Below are positions 44,901 to 53,955 of a stretch of 64,000 nucleotides of DNA, piece by piece. The notes beneath the pieces were generated by a model. It saw only the letters and a program-made list of their open reading frames with translations, did no database searches and had not been told where the DNA came from. Position 1 is the stretch's first letter. Every line of letters starts with the position of its first letter. The DNA is from Liolophura sinensis (Eukaryota > Mollusca > Polyplacophora > Chitonida > Chitonidae): positions 39,710,458-39,774,457 of the forward strand of contig NC_088300.1 in the NCBI RefSeq assembly GCF_032854445.1, written 5' to 3'. Position numbers and translations under genes: made by a program.

Positions 44901-47900
44901 GGGTCTAGGGCCTGCAAGTCACGACCACCATCACGGGCTGCGGTCAGCAATAAGACAAAAAAACACATAAACAGAGACGTAAATGTAAGTACTGTGCAAA
45001 AAAGGAACTGCCATAAAGACATCATCTTGCCATATTATCCATGTCACATAACAAAACTTTCATCAAAACATATATTTGTTTCTACATGTATATATTAAAC
45101 TTTATAACCAGAAACAATCTGAAAGAACATCAGAAAGCTGAAGAAAATCAAAACACTTTTCACTCCATAAAAAATCTTGAAAATCTTCACCCAGCATGGC
45201 TTGATCCTCAACTGATGCTGTAGTTGTTTTGACATCGGTGAAGAATGTGCCCACTTTGCGACCATGATGGATGTTAAGGATAGCGTTGTCCTCCATCCCG
45301 TTACAGATCACCACAGACGTCCCGTGCTTCATGGCCCACTCAGCAGCTCGTACCTAAAACAACAATGTACTGTTAGCAGCGATATCTGCCTCCTTAATTT
45401 TGCTCATGTAAACAAAGCAAGATGATATCTCATGTAACTCAAATACGTTCTGTAAACTCTGATTAAGGAAAAAAATCAATGTACATTTGTAAAGTTTAAG
45501 TCTCCGTCCGTATGTGGGAAGGTTTGCTAGCAGGCTGCGGATGGTCATGGGTTTCCCCCAGGCTCTGCTCGGTTTCCTTCCACCATAATGCTGGCCGCCA
45601 TCGCATAGGTAAAATATCCTTTAGTGCGGCGTAAAACACCGATCAAATAAATAAATAAATAAATGTAAAGTTTAAGTACTCTGACGAAAGCTCATAAAGT
45701 CTTCAACACTGTCCTTGTCCGACCAATTGTCGGTATGGGACATAGAGAAGTCAGTACTGGCCCAGTCACCTCATACCATAGAGATGTCAGTATGGGACTT
45801 AGGGAAGTCAGTACTGGCCCAGTCACCTCATACCGTAGAGATGTTGGTATGGGACTTAGGGAAGTCAGTACTGGCCCAGTCACCTCATACTGTAGAGATA
45901 TTGGTATGGGACTTAGGGAAGTCAGTACTGGCCCTGTCACCTATTACTGAAGAGATGTCGGTAGTTGACTTAGGGAAGTCAGTACTGGCCCAGTTACCGC
46001 ATACTGTAGAGATGTCGGTATGGGACTTAGGGAAGTCAGGACTGCCCAGCCACCTCATGCTGTAGAGATGTCGGTAAGGAACAGGGAAGTCAGGACTGGC
46101 CCAGTCACCTCATGCTGTAGAGATGTCGATATGGGACTTAGGGAAGTCAGGACTGGCCCAGTCACCTGATGCTGTAGAGATGTTGGTATGGGACTTAGGG
46201 AAGTCAGGACTGGCTCAGTCACCTCATACCGTAGAGATGTCGGTGTGGGACTTAGGGAAGTCAGGACTGGCCCAGTCACCTCATGCTGTAGAGATGTTAG
46301 TATGGGACTTAGGGAAGTCAGGACTGGTACAGTCACCTCATACCGTAGAGATGTCGGTATGGGACTTACGGAAGTCAGTCCTGGCCCTGTCACTTCATAC
46401 CGTAGAGATGTCGGTGTGGGACTTAGGGAAGTCAGTACTGTCCCAGTCACCTCATACCTCAATCAGCTTACCCATCACTAAAAATGTACCTTTGACTCCA
46501 TGCCTCCGGTGCCTACCCGCGACTTGTCACCAAACACTACCCCGTTAGTGACTGGAGAGTAGGTGTGCATGAGGCGTGAGCCATCCATTCCGGGTGGCTT
46601 GGTGTATAGGCCATTCACGTCAGACATGATGATCAGAAGATCAGCCTCCATTTCCACGGCAATGCGAGCAGCCAAACTGTCATTGTCCTTCAGACTGATT
46701 ACCTGCAAAAGAGGAGAGATTTGTTTTTTCTGTTTTGATGATATGATTTATTGATATTAAATCTTGCACACATTTCATTTCACTACTATTAATAGATTTC
46801 TACTGTATATGCATCAACAGATATATCCATGTAATTTGTACTGACGTTTTTTACGACAAAATAAGTATGTTTGTCGAATAAAAATACGGGTATTTTGGGG
46901 GGAGAAACACAACGGCAGACAAAAAAGAAAAACTCACTCATTTTAATAAAATATCATTAATGTACGTTATGAACAATTTAATACACATAAACAATGTTCT
47001 CGCAGTCCCTATGACAATTTCATGGACATAAACGATGTTCTGGCAGTCCCTATGACAATTTCATACACATAAACAATGTTCTGGCAGTCCCTACGACAAT
47101 TTCATACACATAAACAACGTTCTGGCAGTCCCAATGACAATTTCATAGATATAAACCTAGTTTTGGCAGTCCCTATGACAATTTCATACACATAAACAAT
47201 GTTCTGGCAGTCCCTATGACAATTTCATACACATAAACCTAGTTCTGGCAGTCCCTATGACAATTTCATACACATAAACAATGTTCTGGCAGTCCCTACG
47301 ACAATTCCATACACATAAACCTAGTTCTGGCAGTCCCTATGACAATTTCACATACATAAAATCAACATACAATCAAAAACAAGATTAGCATTTCAGAGAT
47401 TATATTGGAGTCAAAATTAGCCTGAAGCTAAAACATTTAACAATCCAAATTGCTTATTCTCTACAGGCCTGAAAGAGGTTTTTTCAGCTAAGCAGCGTAA
47501 GTAGAAAATTTACACATGCCAGTGGAATAATAAATTTAAATCCATAAAATTCAGTTCCTCTCAAAGACAGCAGGACTTAGGACGGTGTTCTAAACAAGCC
47601 CACTTCTCACCAAAAATTTGTACAGAACCCAAAACCTGTCGGCAATGGTTTGAAATCATGGCTTAGCATTTTTCCTTTATTTATTTATATTTTTTAATGA
47701 AATATCATCTCTGTTTACAGGTTACAATATTTTGGTTGAACAGTTGATTCTTAAGATAAAATGATAGGTATAGGCAAAGATGGAAAACATACCCCTTGTA
47801 AATCTTTATCAACCTCTGGTGGAGGGGCAACAACATCGTTAGCGTTAACGATGGGTACAATTTTAAGTTTCAGCAGCTCTGACAATGTACCTCGCAGGTT

Positions 47901-50900
47901 TTCTCTGCACATGTCGTTGTAAAAATCAGGCTTGGTGACTAGGACCTGGAATTTTGAAACCAAGTATATACATTGAAATGAAAGTTCTTTTCAGCATATA
48001 GAAATTATAGCATCAAATAGCAACAGGCTATACAACTGGACATACACATGTACCACAATTTATCCTGCTCCAGACAAAATAGTCCACCTTCCATTGGAAA
48101 ACAACGGTCAAGTGGGGTAAAGACATTCTCGAAGCCTGTCGATGACATCAAATGTGTCTTGTGAGTAGGCTATCTCCCTTTGTTGGGTTATGTTATGGTA
48201 ACATTGCTGAAGCTGTTCACCCATACATCTGTCTTCTGCACTGAATTTATGGGTCTTTGCAGGATAAATTCTGAACACGGTTACTCAGTGATAGGATATG
48301 CAAATATATATCCTATCACTGAGTAACCATGTAACTAAAATTATATTATATTTATACATGTATGCCAGATAACTACAAACTTTAAGGATGCAGCAACCTG
48401 TTGAGATGAGACATTATCACCTGTAAACAGTAACATCGTTAGCATTAAAAAAGGTGTTAAATCCTGTGTAGTATTTATTCAACATTATGTTGATTTAAGA
48501 CAATATCATTGATGTCCGCCCTCTGGAATTACATATAGTCTCATTGCAACATTTTAACAGCCTGTTGCTTCTAGTTTTGAGACATGTATATGACAATGTG
48601 TACTTCCAGCCATTCAGGTAACAAACTACATATAACGAGTTACACGTATGTTATATATGTAGTGTAGCACTGTAAAGTCAATACTGAAAACTTCACCTGA
48701 GCTGTCCGGACTCCATACTGTGTAAACATAGCATCATAAAGGGACATCAATCCGCTCTGCCCTGCTGCTGCACAGGCCCGAGGCTCTATCGCCGGGGGTC
48801 CCTGATAACATACATGTAGTAAACATTAGGTAATATGCATCACGAACATAACTCCTGCTTTAACTGGAAAACACAAAAGTCTGATTTATATATGCAACAA
48901 TTTCATTGAATCTTCATAGTTCTTTTAATGAAAATAAGACTGTAGCATGTACACTGTAGTAAAGGCATAGATGGCACACCTTGAAAACCCCCGGGAGTAA
49001 GGGCACAGATGGCATACCTTCAGAACACCCTGTAGTAAAGGCACAGATGACATACCTTGAGACCCCTCCCCCCTCCTAGTAGTAAAGGCACAGATGGCAT
49101 ACCTTGATAACCCCCTGGAGTAAAGGCACAGATGGCATACCTTCACACCCCCTTACCCCCAGTAGTAAAGGCATAGATGGCACACCTTGATGACCCCTTG
49201 TAGTAAAGGCACAGATGGCATACCTTCAGAGCCCCTGTAGTAAAGGCACAGATGGCATAACTTCAGAGCCCCTGTAGTAAAGGCACAGATGGCATACCTT
49301 GAGACCCCCCTCCCAGTAGTAAAGGCACAGATGGCATAATCTGAGACCTTCCCTCCCAACGTCTCTCCCAATTAGTAAAGGCACAGATTGCATACCTTGA
49401 GAACCCCTCTGTAGTGAAGGCACAGATGGCATACCTTCAAACCCTCCCTCCCCTCCCTCTAGTAAAGTCACAAATGGCACACTACGTTTAACTCCCATAC
49501 TGACTGCTTCTAAATATTAAAATATTTAGATTGCATTTTGATCAGACTATGATGCTGTTGGTCAAAAAATTTTGGTTGATTGGTATATCACAAGCATCGA
49601 AAATCATTAGCGTCAAACATTCTTGTTCCAAAAAAAAAAAAAACAATCAAAAACAACAAGCATATTCAGGAATAGAATATACCTGGTCATTCATGCTATA
49701 AGGAGGCATTAGTTCTAAAACGAAAGCACAAGAAGCTTTTGGTCACTGATTTCCTTCACGACTCATAACTTTGGTCGGCAGTAGAAAAATATGAAGCAGA
49801 TCCAACATGGAAACCCTTCCAGAAATTTCATCTGGCGATAAGCTTGCACTAGCTTGTGATAAGCTAATATTTCCTTTCTTGAGGTTGCAAGCTAACATTT
49901 CTGGCCAGGAAGCTTGCAGATTGAGGCGCAAGGTAACAACATCTCGCAGTAGGTATCATGCGCAAGCATGCATGCATGAGATGTTAGTTTGCAGGGAAAT
50001 TTTGCAAACCTGCAAAAACAGTGGCAACCTTGCAATATGAACCTTAAGTTTCCAGGTAGGTTTGCAAGCTTGCGGTTAGATGGTGCAAGTTTGCAAAGTA
50101 TAATGCTAGGGGTCAAAGATAGCTTGGGGTCTGAACCGCAAACTTGCGAGAACTTGTTAATAGGTTGCTAGAAGTTGTTACCTTGCAGAAAAAATGGTAC
50201 AATGAAAAGAAACAAACTATCGGCTAGATACATTTTTATGCAGATAAAATAGCCTCAAATTCTAACACCCAAGTTTACAAATTTACTTTATGTGTTTAGA
50301 ATTTCACATCTTTCTAATGAAAGTCAGAATTGTGGATATATATTTTATAGGGATCACAGCTTTTATTTATTCAGTGAGAAACATTTCGGTGTAGGTACTA
50401 ATACTGTGACCAAGCACAATGATCAACTGGTGAGAACAATTGCTATTATAAGACAGGCCTATTAAGTTGTTGATTTCAACATATGAACAACGAAAGAAAC
50501 ATACAACAGAATGACAATATTGACAAAAGAAGGTTACATTGTTGATTAAGCAAGTGAACAATAGATGAAACACAACAGATGAATCATACATCAGATAAAC
50601 AATGGGCATTATCAACTATAGATAAAGGTGTGTGAGTGGATGGCTGCTAGTCTAGGGTCTGTCTACTGAGATGCGATCACTGTAGAGAAGGGGAATTAGA
50701 AAATCAAATGTCTTGTTTAATGTGTGGCTTTGATCGGAGTATTTCAATGGCTACCGTTAGCTTTCTTGTAGTAATGTGGTTATATTGGTTTCAAGGGTCT
50801 GACACTTGACCAGTCAATCATATGGTGGAGATTTAACTTCATATGGTCTCAGAAGGAAAACCAATAATACCAACACCACTACAAGAAAACTGATAAAAGC

Positions 50901-53900
50901 CACTGAAATATGCCAGTCAAAACCACACACTGGATTTCTAATCCCTCCCTGCCTACAGTGACTACCAGTCATCCTGACTCACACCTTTGCCCATAGTTGT
51001 CAATGTCTATTCTTTATCAGATGTATGTTTCACACATTGTTCATCTGAATAATCTTCAATGTACCTTCTCTTGCCAATCTAGTGTATGTTTCACCTATTG
51101 ATTATTTGCTTAGTCAACAATGTACCCTCTCTTGTCAATCTGTTGTATGTTTCTTCTATTGTTCACCTCTTGAAATCAACAACTTAGCCCTCTCCCATTA
51201 AGGTGACCCATTAGTGTCACCCACTGAAGACTCTCATGGGAGCAGAAAATATTGTCTGAGACTGTCAAGTGCCTCTGAAGTTTCTCATGGCAGCAGAAAA
51301 ATTGTCTAAGATTGTCAAGTGAGTTTGAAGTTTCTCATGGCAGCAGAAAAATTGTCTAAGATTGTCAAGTGAGTTTGGAGTTTCTCATGGCAGCAGAAAA
51401 ATTGTCTAAGATTGTCAAGTGCCTCTGAAGCTTCTCATGGCAGCAGAAAAATTGTCTAAGATTGTCAAGTGAGTTTGAAGCTTCTCATGGCAGCAGAAAA
51501 ATTGTCTAAGATTGTCAAGTGAGTTTGAAGCTTCTCATGGCAGCAGAAAATTGTCTAAGATTGTCAAGTGCCTTTGATCCTTCTCATGGCAGCAGAAAAA
51601 TTGTCTGAGATTGTCAAGTGAGTTTGAAGTTTCTCATGGCAGCAGAAAAATTGTCTAAGATTGTCAAGTGAGTTTGAAGTTTCTCATGGCAGCAGAAAAA
51701 TTGTCTAAGATTGTCAAGTGAGTTTGAAGCTTCTCATGGCAGCAGAAAAATTGTCTAAGATTGTCAAGTGAGTTTGAAGCTTCTCATGGCAGCAGAAAAA
51801 TTGTCTAAGATTGTCAAGTGCCTTTGATCCTTCTCATGGCAGCAGAAAAATTGTCTGAGATTGTCAAGTGAGTTTGAAGTTTCTCATGGCAGCAGAAAAA
51901 TTGTCTGAGATTGTCAAGTGAGTTTGAAGTTTCTCATGGCAGCAGAAAAATTGTCTAAGATTGTCAAGTGCCTCTGAAGCTTCTCATGGCAGCAGAAAAA
52001 TTGTCTAAGATTGTCAAGTGAGTTTGAAGTTTCTCATGGCAGCAGAAAAATTGTCTAAGATTGTCAAGTGCCTCTGAAGATTCTCATGGCAGCAGAAAAA
52101 TTGTCTGAGATTGTCAAGTGAGTTTGAAGTTTCTCATGGCAGCAGAAAAAGCGTCTAAGATTGTGAAGTGCCTCTGAAGCTTCTCGTGGCAGCAGAAAAA
52201 TCGTTCAAGATTGTGAAGGGTCTCTGCAGCTTTTCATGGCAGCAGAAACATTGAAAAAAGCAGAAAACATATATTCTTTCTTCTTTCCAATGAATGTTAT
52301 AATGGTACTGAATTGCGCTGGAGTCTCAGACTGAGGCAAGGTCATGTTATATAGCCTGTATGTAAAGGTGATAAACTAAGATGGTGTAAATACATGTCAC
52401 TTTTTTTCGTTATCAAGTCTCCACTCCTGGTGTTGAAACTTACAATATACAGTTTTCCTGTCTGATATCATTCTAACTTTCAAACAAAAAAAAAACCAAA
52501 ACACTTTTGAGATTATTAAAACTCAAATCCGCAAAAATAAGCAACTTTGACAAAATTTGGGGGGGTTTACTATAGTCTGCTTCATGTCAGTGACCCAGTA
52601 ATCATTCTGCCATTGAAGGTATATACTCTTAATTTATAAAGAGGGTAGGTGTTTACCCGGAGGCTGCTTTCCCGGGGGGACAGGGTCTGTCTCATACTCA
52701 TGGACATCATGATCTCATGTTGAAGTTTCTGTTTGCCAAACGCCACAGCCCCACTGGTCACCATCAGTGTGTCTTTCCCCTGGTTCTGCAGCTCAGACAC
52801 CTGTAACCACAGACATCAACATAACCATTAGAAATCTGTAATAAATGACACTAAGCAGAAATTGCACACCAATACATCATTACAAACAAGGTTTCTGTTG
52901 AAATATGTATTGTTTTTTTTTAATTAATCTGATCTTGACAAGAGTCATGTTTACTGAACACAGTTGAAGCTTATCATTGAGTAATCATACATGTAAGTAC
53001 CACAGGTTATCAAAATATGGTACTATTAGGTCACATATTGTGATATAAAACTATTCAACATCAATTTGGCATCTACATATCAGTCAGATAAGTTGATTTA
53101 TTGTTACCAACCATTTCTTTAATCGTTACTGGTACTTCAGCCAAGACACTCGGCATTATCACAGACAGTTTTTACCGAAACCCACATCATGCTGGGCTAA
53201 CTTGAGGACAAGAAGTCCACAGTGCCTGGCTTGAGACCTTGGTTGAGCTGAGAGAGAATACTTGCCTTATATGAACTGCTAATTAGTCATTTTCAATTTA
53301 ATTGTAAGGGTGTGCAACTTAATTGTCTCAGAAAGACATTACAAACTGTTGATGTTGTTGTTGTCGTTAGCTACTGACTCCTTAGAACTCTTTTGAAAAT
53401 GAAGGCAAGAAAAGTTATTGACAAGAACATTGTCCGGCACGTGTGTCCATGACTCTGTTGTTACACAGAAAAAGGATCCAATGCACGAGCCTATAAACTT
53501 CTCCTGTTTAGCTAATGCGGTAGTTTATCCAAGGCACATTCACCAATCAGAAGCCTAGAATTCTCTCTGAATTGTGATAAGTAATGTCTTGTCAAGGTTA
53601 TCTGACATTGACCCACCTGCTCCACTATGGAAGCCAGTCTGCCCAAAGCTAAGCCACATTCATCTTCCCTAGTGATCACAGCACTTCCCAGTTTGACGAC
53701 AATCCTCTTTGCTTTGGACAAATCACTCCTGGACGTGAATGGACCCTTTTTGGTTGATGAGGTAAAGAACTGCCTGTCAGGTTGATAGTGGCCCAGTGTA
53801 GGTGACATGTGCACATGTCTGACATGATCTGTGCTCACTGTTGGTCTGTGTGGACCATAATTTGATGTTGATTTTGTTCTTCTGGTGCAGCCAAGGCTTG

Positions 53901-53955
53901 TGACTGGATGAGTTGTCCCAGAACAGACCAATCGTAGCCTGGGAGTCAGACTCAT
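35756..53955 (-). CDS. ALDH18A1: Delta-1-pyrroline-5-carboxylate synthase (P5CS), complete, 14 coding exons
   Basis: P5CS is the bifunctional mitochondrial enzyme that makes pyrroline-5-carboxylate from glutamate, the entry step to proline and ornithine. An N-terminal glutamate 5-kinase uses ATP; the gamma-glutamyl phosphate reductase then uses NADPH. Exons in transcript order: 53955-53617, 52800-52657, 48801-48697, 47945-47793, 46702-46490, 45353-45191, 44937-44794, 43746-43529, 40211-40074, 39252-39057, 38619-38498, 37462-37276, 36618-36523, 35925-35756. All junctions keep phase and total 2388 bases, a 795-residue protein, the same length as human P5CS. Residues 1-75 look like an Arg/Ser-rich mitochondrial presequence. 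The kinase starts at [13 protein letters not shown] (about 83); the reductase holds [29 protein letters not shown] and the catalytic-Cys segment [12 protein letters not shown] (Cys about 616). The kinase/inhibition region reads [17 protein letters not shown] without the two-residue VN insert of the human long isoform. Confidence 0.97.
36523..36618 (-). CDS. ALDH18A1: P5CS exon 13: reductase domain
   Basis: [20 protein letters not shown] followed by [13 protein letters not shown] across the junction. Acceptor TCCCCACAG, donor CTTG|GTAAGT. 31 codons plus split codons. Confidence 0.95.
37148..37235 (-). mobile_element. SINE-1 fragment with internal deletion
   Basis: (TTTA)n TTTGATGG is joined directly to CATCATTATGGTGAGAGAAA and AACCATCCGCAGGTTG. 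The tail between them and the head are missing. It ends about 40 bases from exon 12 in P5CS intron 12. Confidence 0.75.
37276..37462 (-). CDS. ALDH18A1: P5CS exon 12: reductase domain
   Basis: [40 protein letters not shown] and [20 protein letters not shown]. The HGSSHTD motif is conserved in P5CS and ProA. Acceptor GTCTGTAG, donor AACG|GTACTG, phase 1. More GC-rich than neighbouring exons. Confidence 0.95.
38041..38330 (-). mobile_element. SINE-3 copy with tRNA-like end
   Basis: TCTTTGGCAAGTTACAGTAA, CCACGTGTGACATACAGATA, TATTGGCGGAAGGCAAGTGA and ATCACTTATTGTCACCAG parallel the segment at 10490-10745. Its right end, read on minus, gives GCAGGTTCAAATCCTGCCTT, a good B-box, which marks it as tRNA-derived. 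Confidence 0.6.
38498..38619 (-). CDS. ALDH18A1: P5CS exon 11: reductase catalytic cysteine
   Basis: [20 protein letters not shown] then [21 protein letters not shown]. The Cys of AACNA (about residue 616) is the expected catalytic nucleophile of the reductase. Acceptor GTTTATTTCAG, donor AAT|GTAAGT. Confidence 0.96.
38868..39030 (-). mobile_element. SINE-1, decayed fragment
   Basis: TTTTACGCCATACTTAAGAA, CAGCAGCCAGCATTATGGTG and CGACCATCCGCACAGGCAGA. Head missing; it ends next to P5CS exon 10. Confidence 0.75.
39057..39252 (-). CDS. ALDH18A1: P5CS exon 10: reductase domain
   Basis: [40 protein letters not shown] and [18 protein letters not shown]. Acceptor TTATTTGTAG, donor ATAG|GTCTGT, phase 1. 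A decayed SINE-1 copy lies about 30 bases beyond the donor. Confidence 0.96.
39505..39776 (+). mobile_element. SINE-1, full length
   Basis: Head GGGGCCTCCGTGGCTCAGTT, B-box-like GACTTCAAATCCAGC, tail AAAACACCAATCAAATAAAT with (AAAT)n. It lies in P5CS intron 9. Confidence 0.93.
40074..40211 (-). CDS. ALDH18A1: P5CS exon 9: reductase domain
   Basis: [20 protein letters not shown] followed by [20 protein letters not shown] and RTTIGL. Acceptor TCATCCAG, donor CTG|GTATGA; 46 codons, phase 0. Confidence 0.96.
40548..40616. repeat. 22-bp short tandem repeat
   Basis: Four units of GAGGAAACC[G/A]GAGTGCC-type sequence inside a diverged dispersed repeat that begins near 40470 (TAACTGGTGTTTAGCCGTAA). 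Confidence 0.7.
40735..41016. repeat. 99-bp tandem repeat in P5CS intron 8
   Basis: Three copies, the first with a 19-base deletion, of a unit containing CACTATACAAAGTCAAACAA, GTAGATAGAGGGATTGGCCA and CACAGTGATTGCTTCCAGTC. Nearly identical, so recent. Confidence 0.92.
41017..42146. other. P5CS intron 8 spacer
   Basis: Plain intron sequence with opposing 60-68 codon frames at 41.4-41.6 kb that overlap one another and show no family features. Confidence 0.4.
42147..42231 (+). mobile_element. SINE-1 3' end
   Basis: CCACCTTAATGATGGCCACT followed by the standard tail TTGTGTACGGCGTAAAACAC and (AAAT)n. Confidence 0.8.
42531..43363. repeat. 473-bp tandem segmental duplication
   Basis: The segments at 42531-42890 and 43004-43363 are almost identical, 473 bases apart. 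Each contains a short array of GGAAGGGCCTGTAATATTCA-type units (about 18-20 bp) and the SINE-2 tail GCACTTAATAATTTTTCAGT. The 113 bases between them belong to the first unit only. Confidence 0.93.
43325..43460 (-). mobile_element. SINE-2 fragment
   Basis: TTTTAACATCGCACTTAATA, TTTTTCAGTCATGTGACGCC, TTTTTGTGGCAGGGCGAGTT and TGACCTGACCCAGTTTTGAT run in the same order as the copy at 8380-8605; the tRNA-like head is cut short. Confidence 0.65.
43529..43746 (-). CDS. ALDH18A1: P5CS exon 8: reductase domain
   Basis: Acceptor [48 protein letters not shown] and [19 protein letters not shown]. The VPIG...FESRPD block is the strongly conserved ProA/P5CS signature. Donor CAG|GTATGT. Confidence 0.96.
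43998..44264 (-). mobile_element. SINE-1, full length with target-site duplication
   Basis: Complete minus copy from (TTTA)n TTTGATAGGTATTTTACACC to GCCACGGAGGCCCC. CATT[A/T]TTCTATGT occurs at 43985-43997 and 44265-44277 with one mismatch, a 13-bp target-site duplication. Confidence 0.93.
44794..44937 (-). CDS. ALDH18A1: P5CS exon 7: reductase start
   Basis: [20 protein letters not shown] and [20 protein letters not shown], the start of the aldehyde-dehydrogenase-like reductase domain. Acceptor ACCGCAG, donor CAAG|GTATCC; 47 full codons plus split codons. Confidence 0.93.
45191..45353 (-). CDS. ALDH18A1: P5CS exon 6: kinase end and linker
   Basis: Acceptor [30 protein letters not shown], the basic [10 protein letters not shown] and VEDQAML. 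Donor CTGG|GTGAAG in phase 1; the split codon makes Ala with exon 7 ([12 protein letters not shown]). Confidence 0.93.
45500..45664 (+). mobile_element. SINE-1, head missing
   Basis: Starts at CGTCCGTATGTGGGAAGGTT and ends in AAACACCGATCAAATAAATA with four (AAAT) units. It lies in P5CS intron 5, close to the 57-bp array. Confidence 0.88.
45715..46460. repeat. 57-bp minisatellite in P5CS intron 5
   Basis: About 13 units of GTAGAGATGTCGGTATGGGA, CTTAGGGAAGTCAGTACTGG and CCCAGTCACCTCATACC. The 19-codon period keeps frames open on both strands (up to 141 codons). It stops 30 bases short of the exon 5 donor. Confidence 0.95.
46490..46702 (-). CDS. ALDH18A1: P5CS exon 5: kinase domain
   Basis: Acceptor [49 protein letters not shown] and [21 protein letters not shown] and SRVGTGGM are conserved kinase motifs. 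Donor AAG|GTACAT. A 57-bp minisatellite begins about 30 bases into the following intron. Confidence 0.95.
46972..47365. repeat. 41-bp minisatellite in P5CS intron 4
   Basis: About nine and a half units of CACATAAACAATGTTCTGGC followed by AGTCCCTATGACAATTTCAT and A. A version with AACCTAGTTCTGGC alternates with the AACAATGTTCTGGC version. Confidence 0.93.
47793..47945 (-). CDS. ALDH18A1: P5CS exon 4: kinase domain and ornithine-sensitivity site
   Basis: Acceptor [28 protein letters not shown], then [20 protein letters not shown] and QG. It ends GGG|GTATGT. No second GT donor occurs six bases further on, so the VN-containing long form known from mammals cannot be made by the same donor shift. 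Confidence 0.95.
48279..48328. repeat. Perfect 21-bp inverted repeat with 8-base loop
   Basis: GGTTACTCAGTGATAGGATA at 48279 (plus one further T) is answered by its exact complement at 48308-48328; the loop is GCAAATAT. It lies in P5CS intron 3 and could form a stable hairpin in RNA or DNA. Confidence 0.95.
48697..48801 (-). CDS. ALDH18A1: P5CS exon 3: kinase domain
   Basis: Acceptor [28 protein letters not shown] then [15 protein letters not shown]. The [11 protein letters not shown] block is a P5CS hallmark. Donor CAG|GTGAAG, 35 codons. Confidence 0.95.
48955..49480. repeat. 37-bp minisatellite in P5CS intron 2
   Basis: About 14 units of AGTAAAGGCACAGATGGCAT followed by ACCTTSAGAGCCCCTGT, with variable C-rich inserts between units. 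It begins about 150 bases from exon 3. Confidence 0.93.
49840..50190. repeat. Degenerate TTGCAA/CTTGCAAG-rich tract
   Basis: CTTGCA, TTGCAA and GCAAGC words recur about every 15-25 bases on both strands (for example GGTTGCAAGCTAAC, GGTTTGCAAGCTTGCGG, GTGCAAGTTTGCAAAG, CCGCAAACTTGCGAG). There is no fixed period. Frames on both strands are low-complexity. Confidence 0.6.
50455..51200. mobile_element. Foldback (inverted-repeat) element
   Basis: The left arm (about 50455-50800) and right arm (about 50862-51200) are reverse complements over most of their length. Outer match: AAGTTGTTGATTTCAA / TTGAAATCAACAACTT. Middle: GGTTACATTGTTGATTAAGC / GCTTAGTCAACAATGTACCC. Inner: TTTCTTGTAGTAATG / CACTACAAGAAAAC. 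The loop is about 60 bases. No transposase frame is present, so it is a MITE- or foldback-like non-autonomous element. A single-arm relative is at 15005-15300. Confidence 0.75.
51225..52245. repeat. 50-bp minisatellite in P5CS intron 2
   Basis: About 20 units of TTTGAAGTTTCTCATGGCAG followed by CAGAAAAATTGTCTAAGATT and GTCAAGTGAG. The junction alternates between GTGAGTTTGAA and GTGCCTCTGAA/GTGCCTTTGATCC types in a partly regular order. Confidence 0.95.
52657..52800 (-). CDS. ALDH18A1: P5CS exon 2: kinase domain
   Basis: Acceptor [30 protein letters not shown] followed by [20 protein letters not shown], the conserved VTSGAVAFG nucleotide/substrate segment. Donor CGG|GTAAAC. 48 codons, phase 0. 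Confidence 0.95.
53617..53955 (-). CDS. ALDH18A1: P5CS exon 1 (coding): presequence and kinase start
   Basis: ATG at 53955-53953 with A at -3. An acceptor-like TTTTTTGTAG ends at 53971, so the exon begins at 53970 and a further untranslated exon must lie upstream. Encodes 113 residues: an Arg/Ser/Thr-rich presequence, then [19 protein letters not shown] and [14 protein letters not shown], which is close to other animal P5CS. Ends CAG before GTGGGT, phase 0. Confidence 0.95.
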
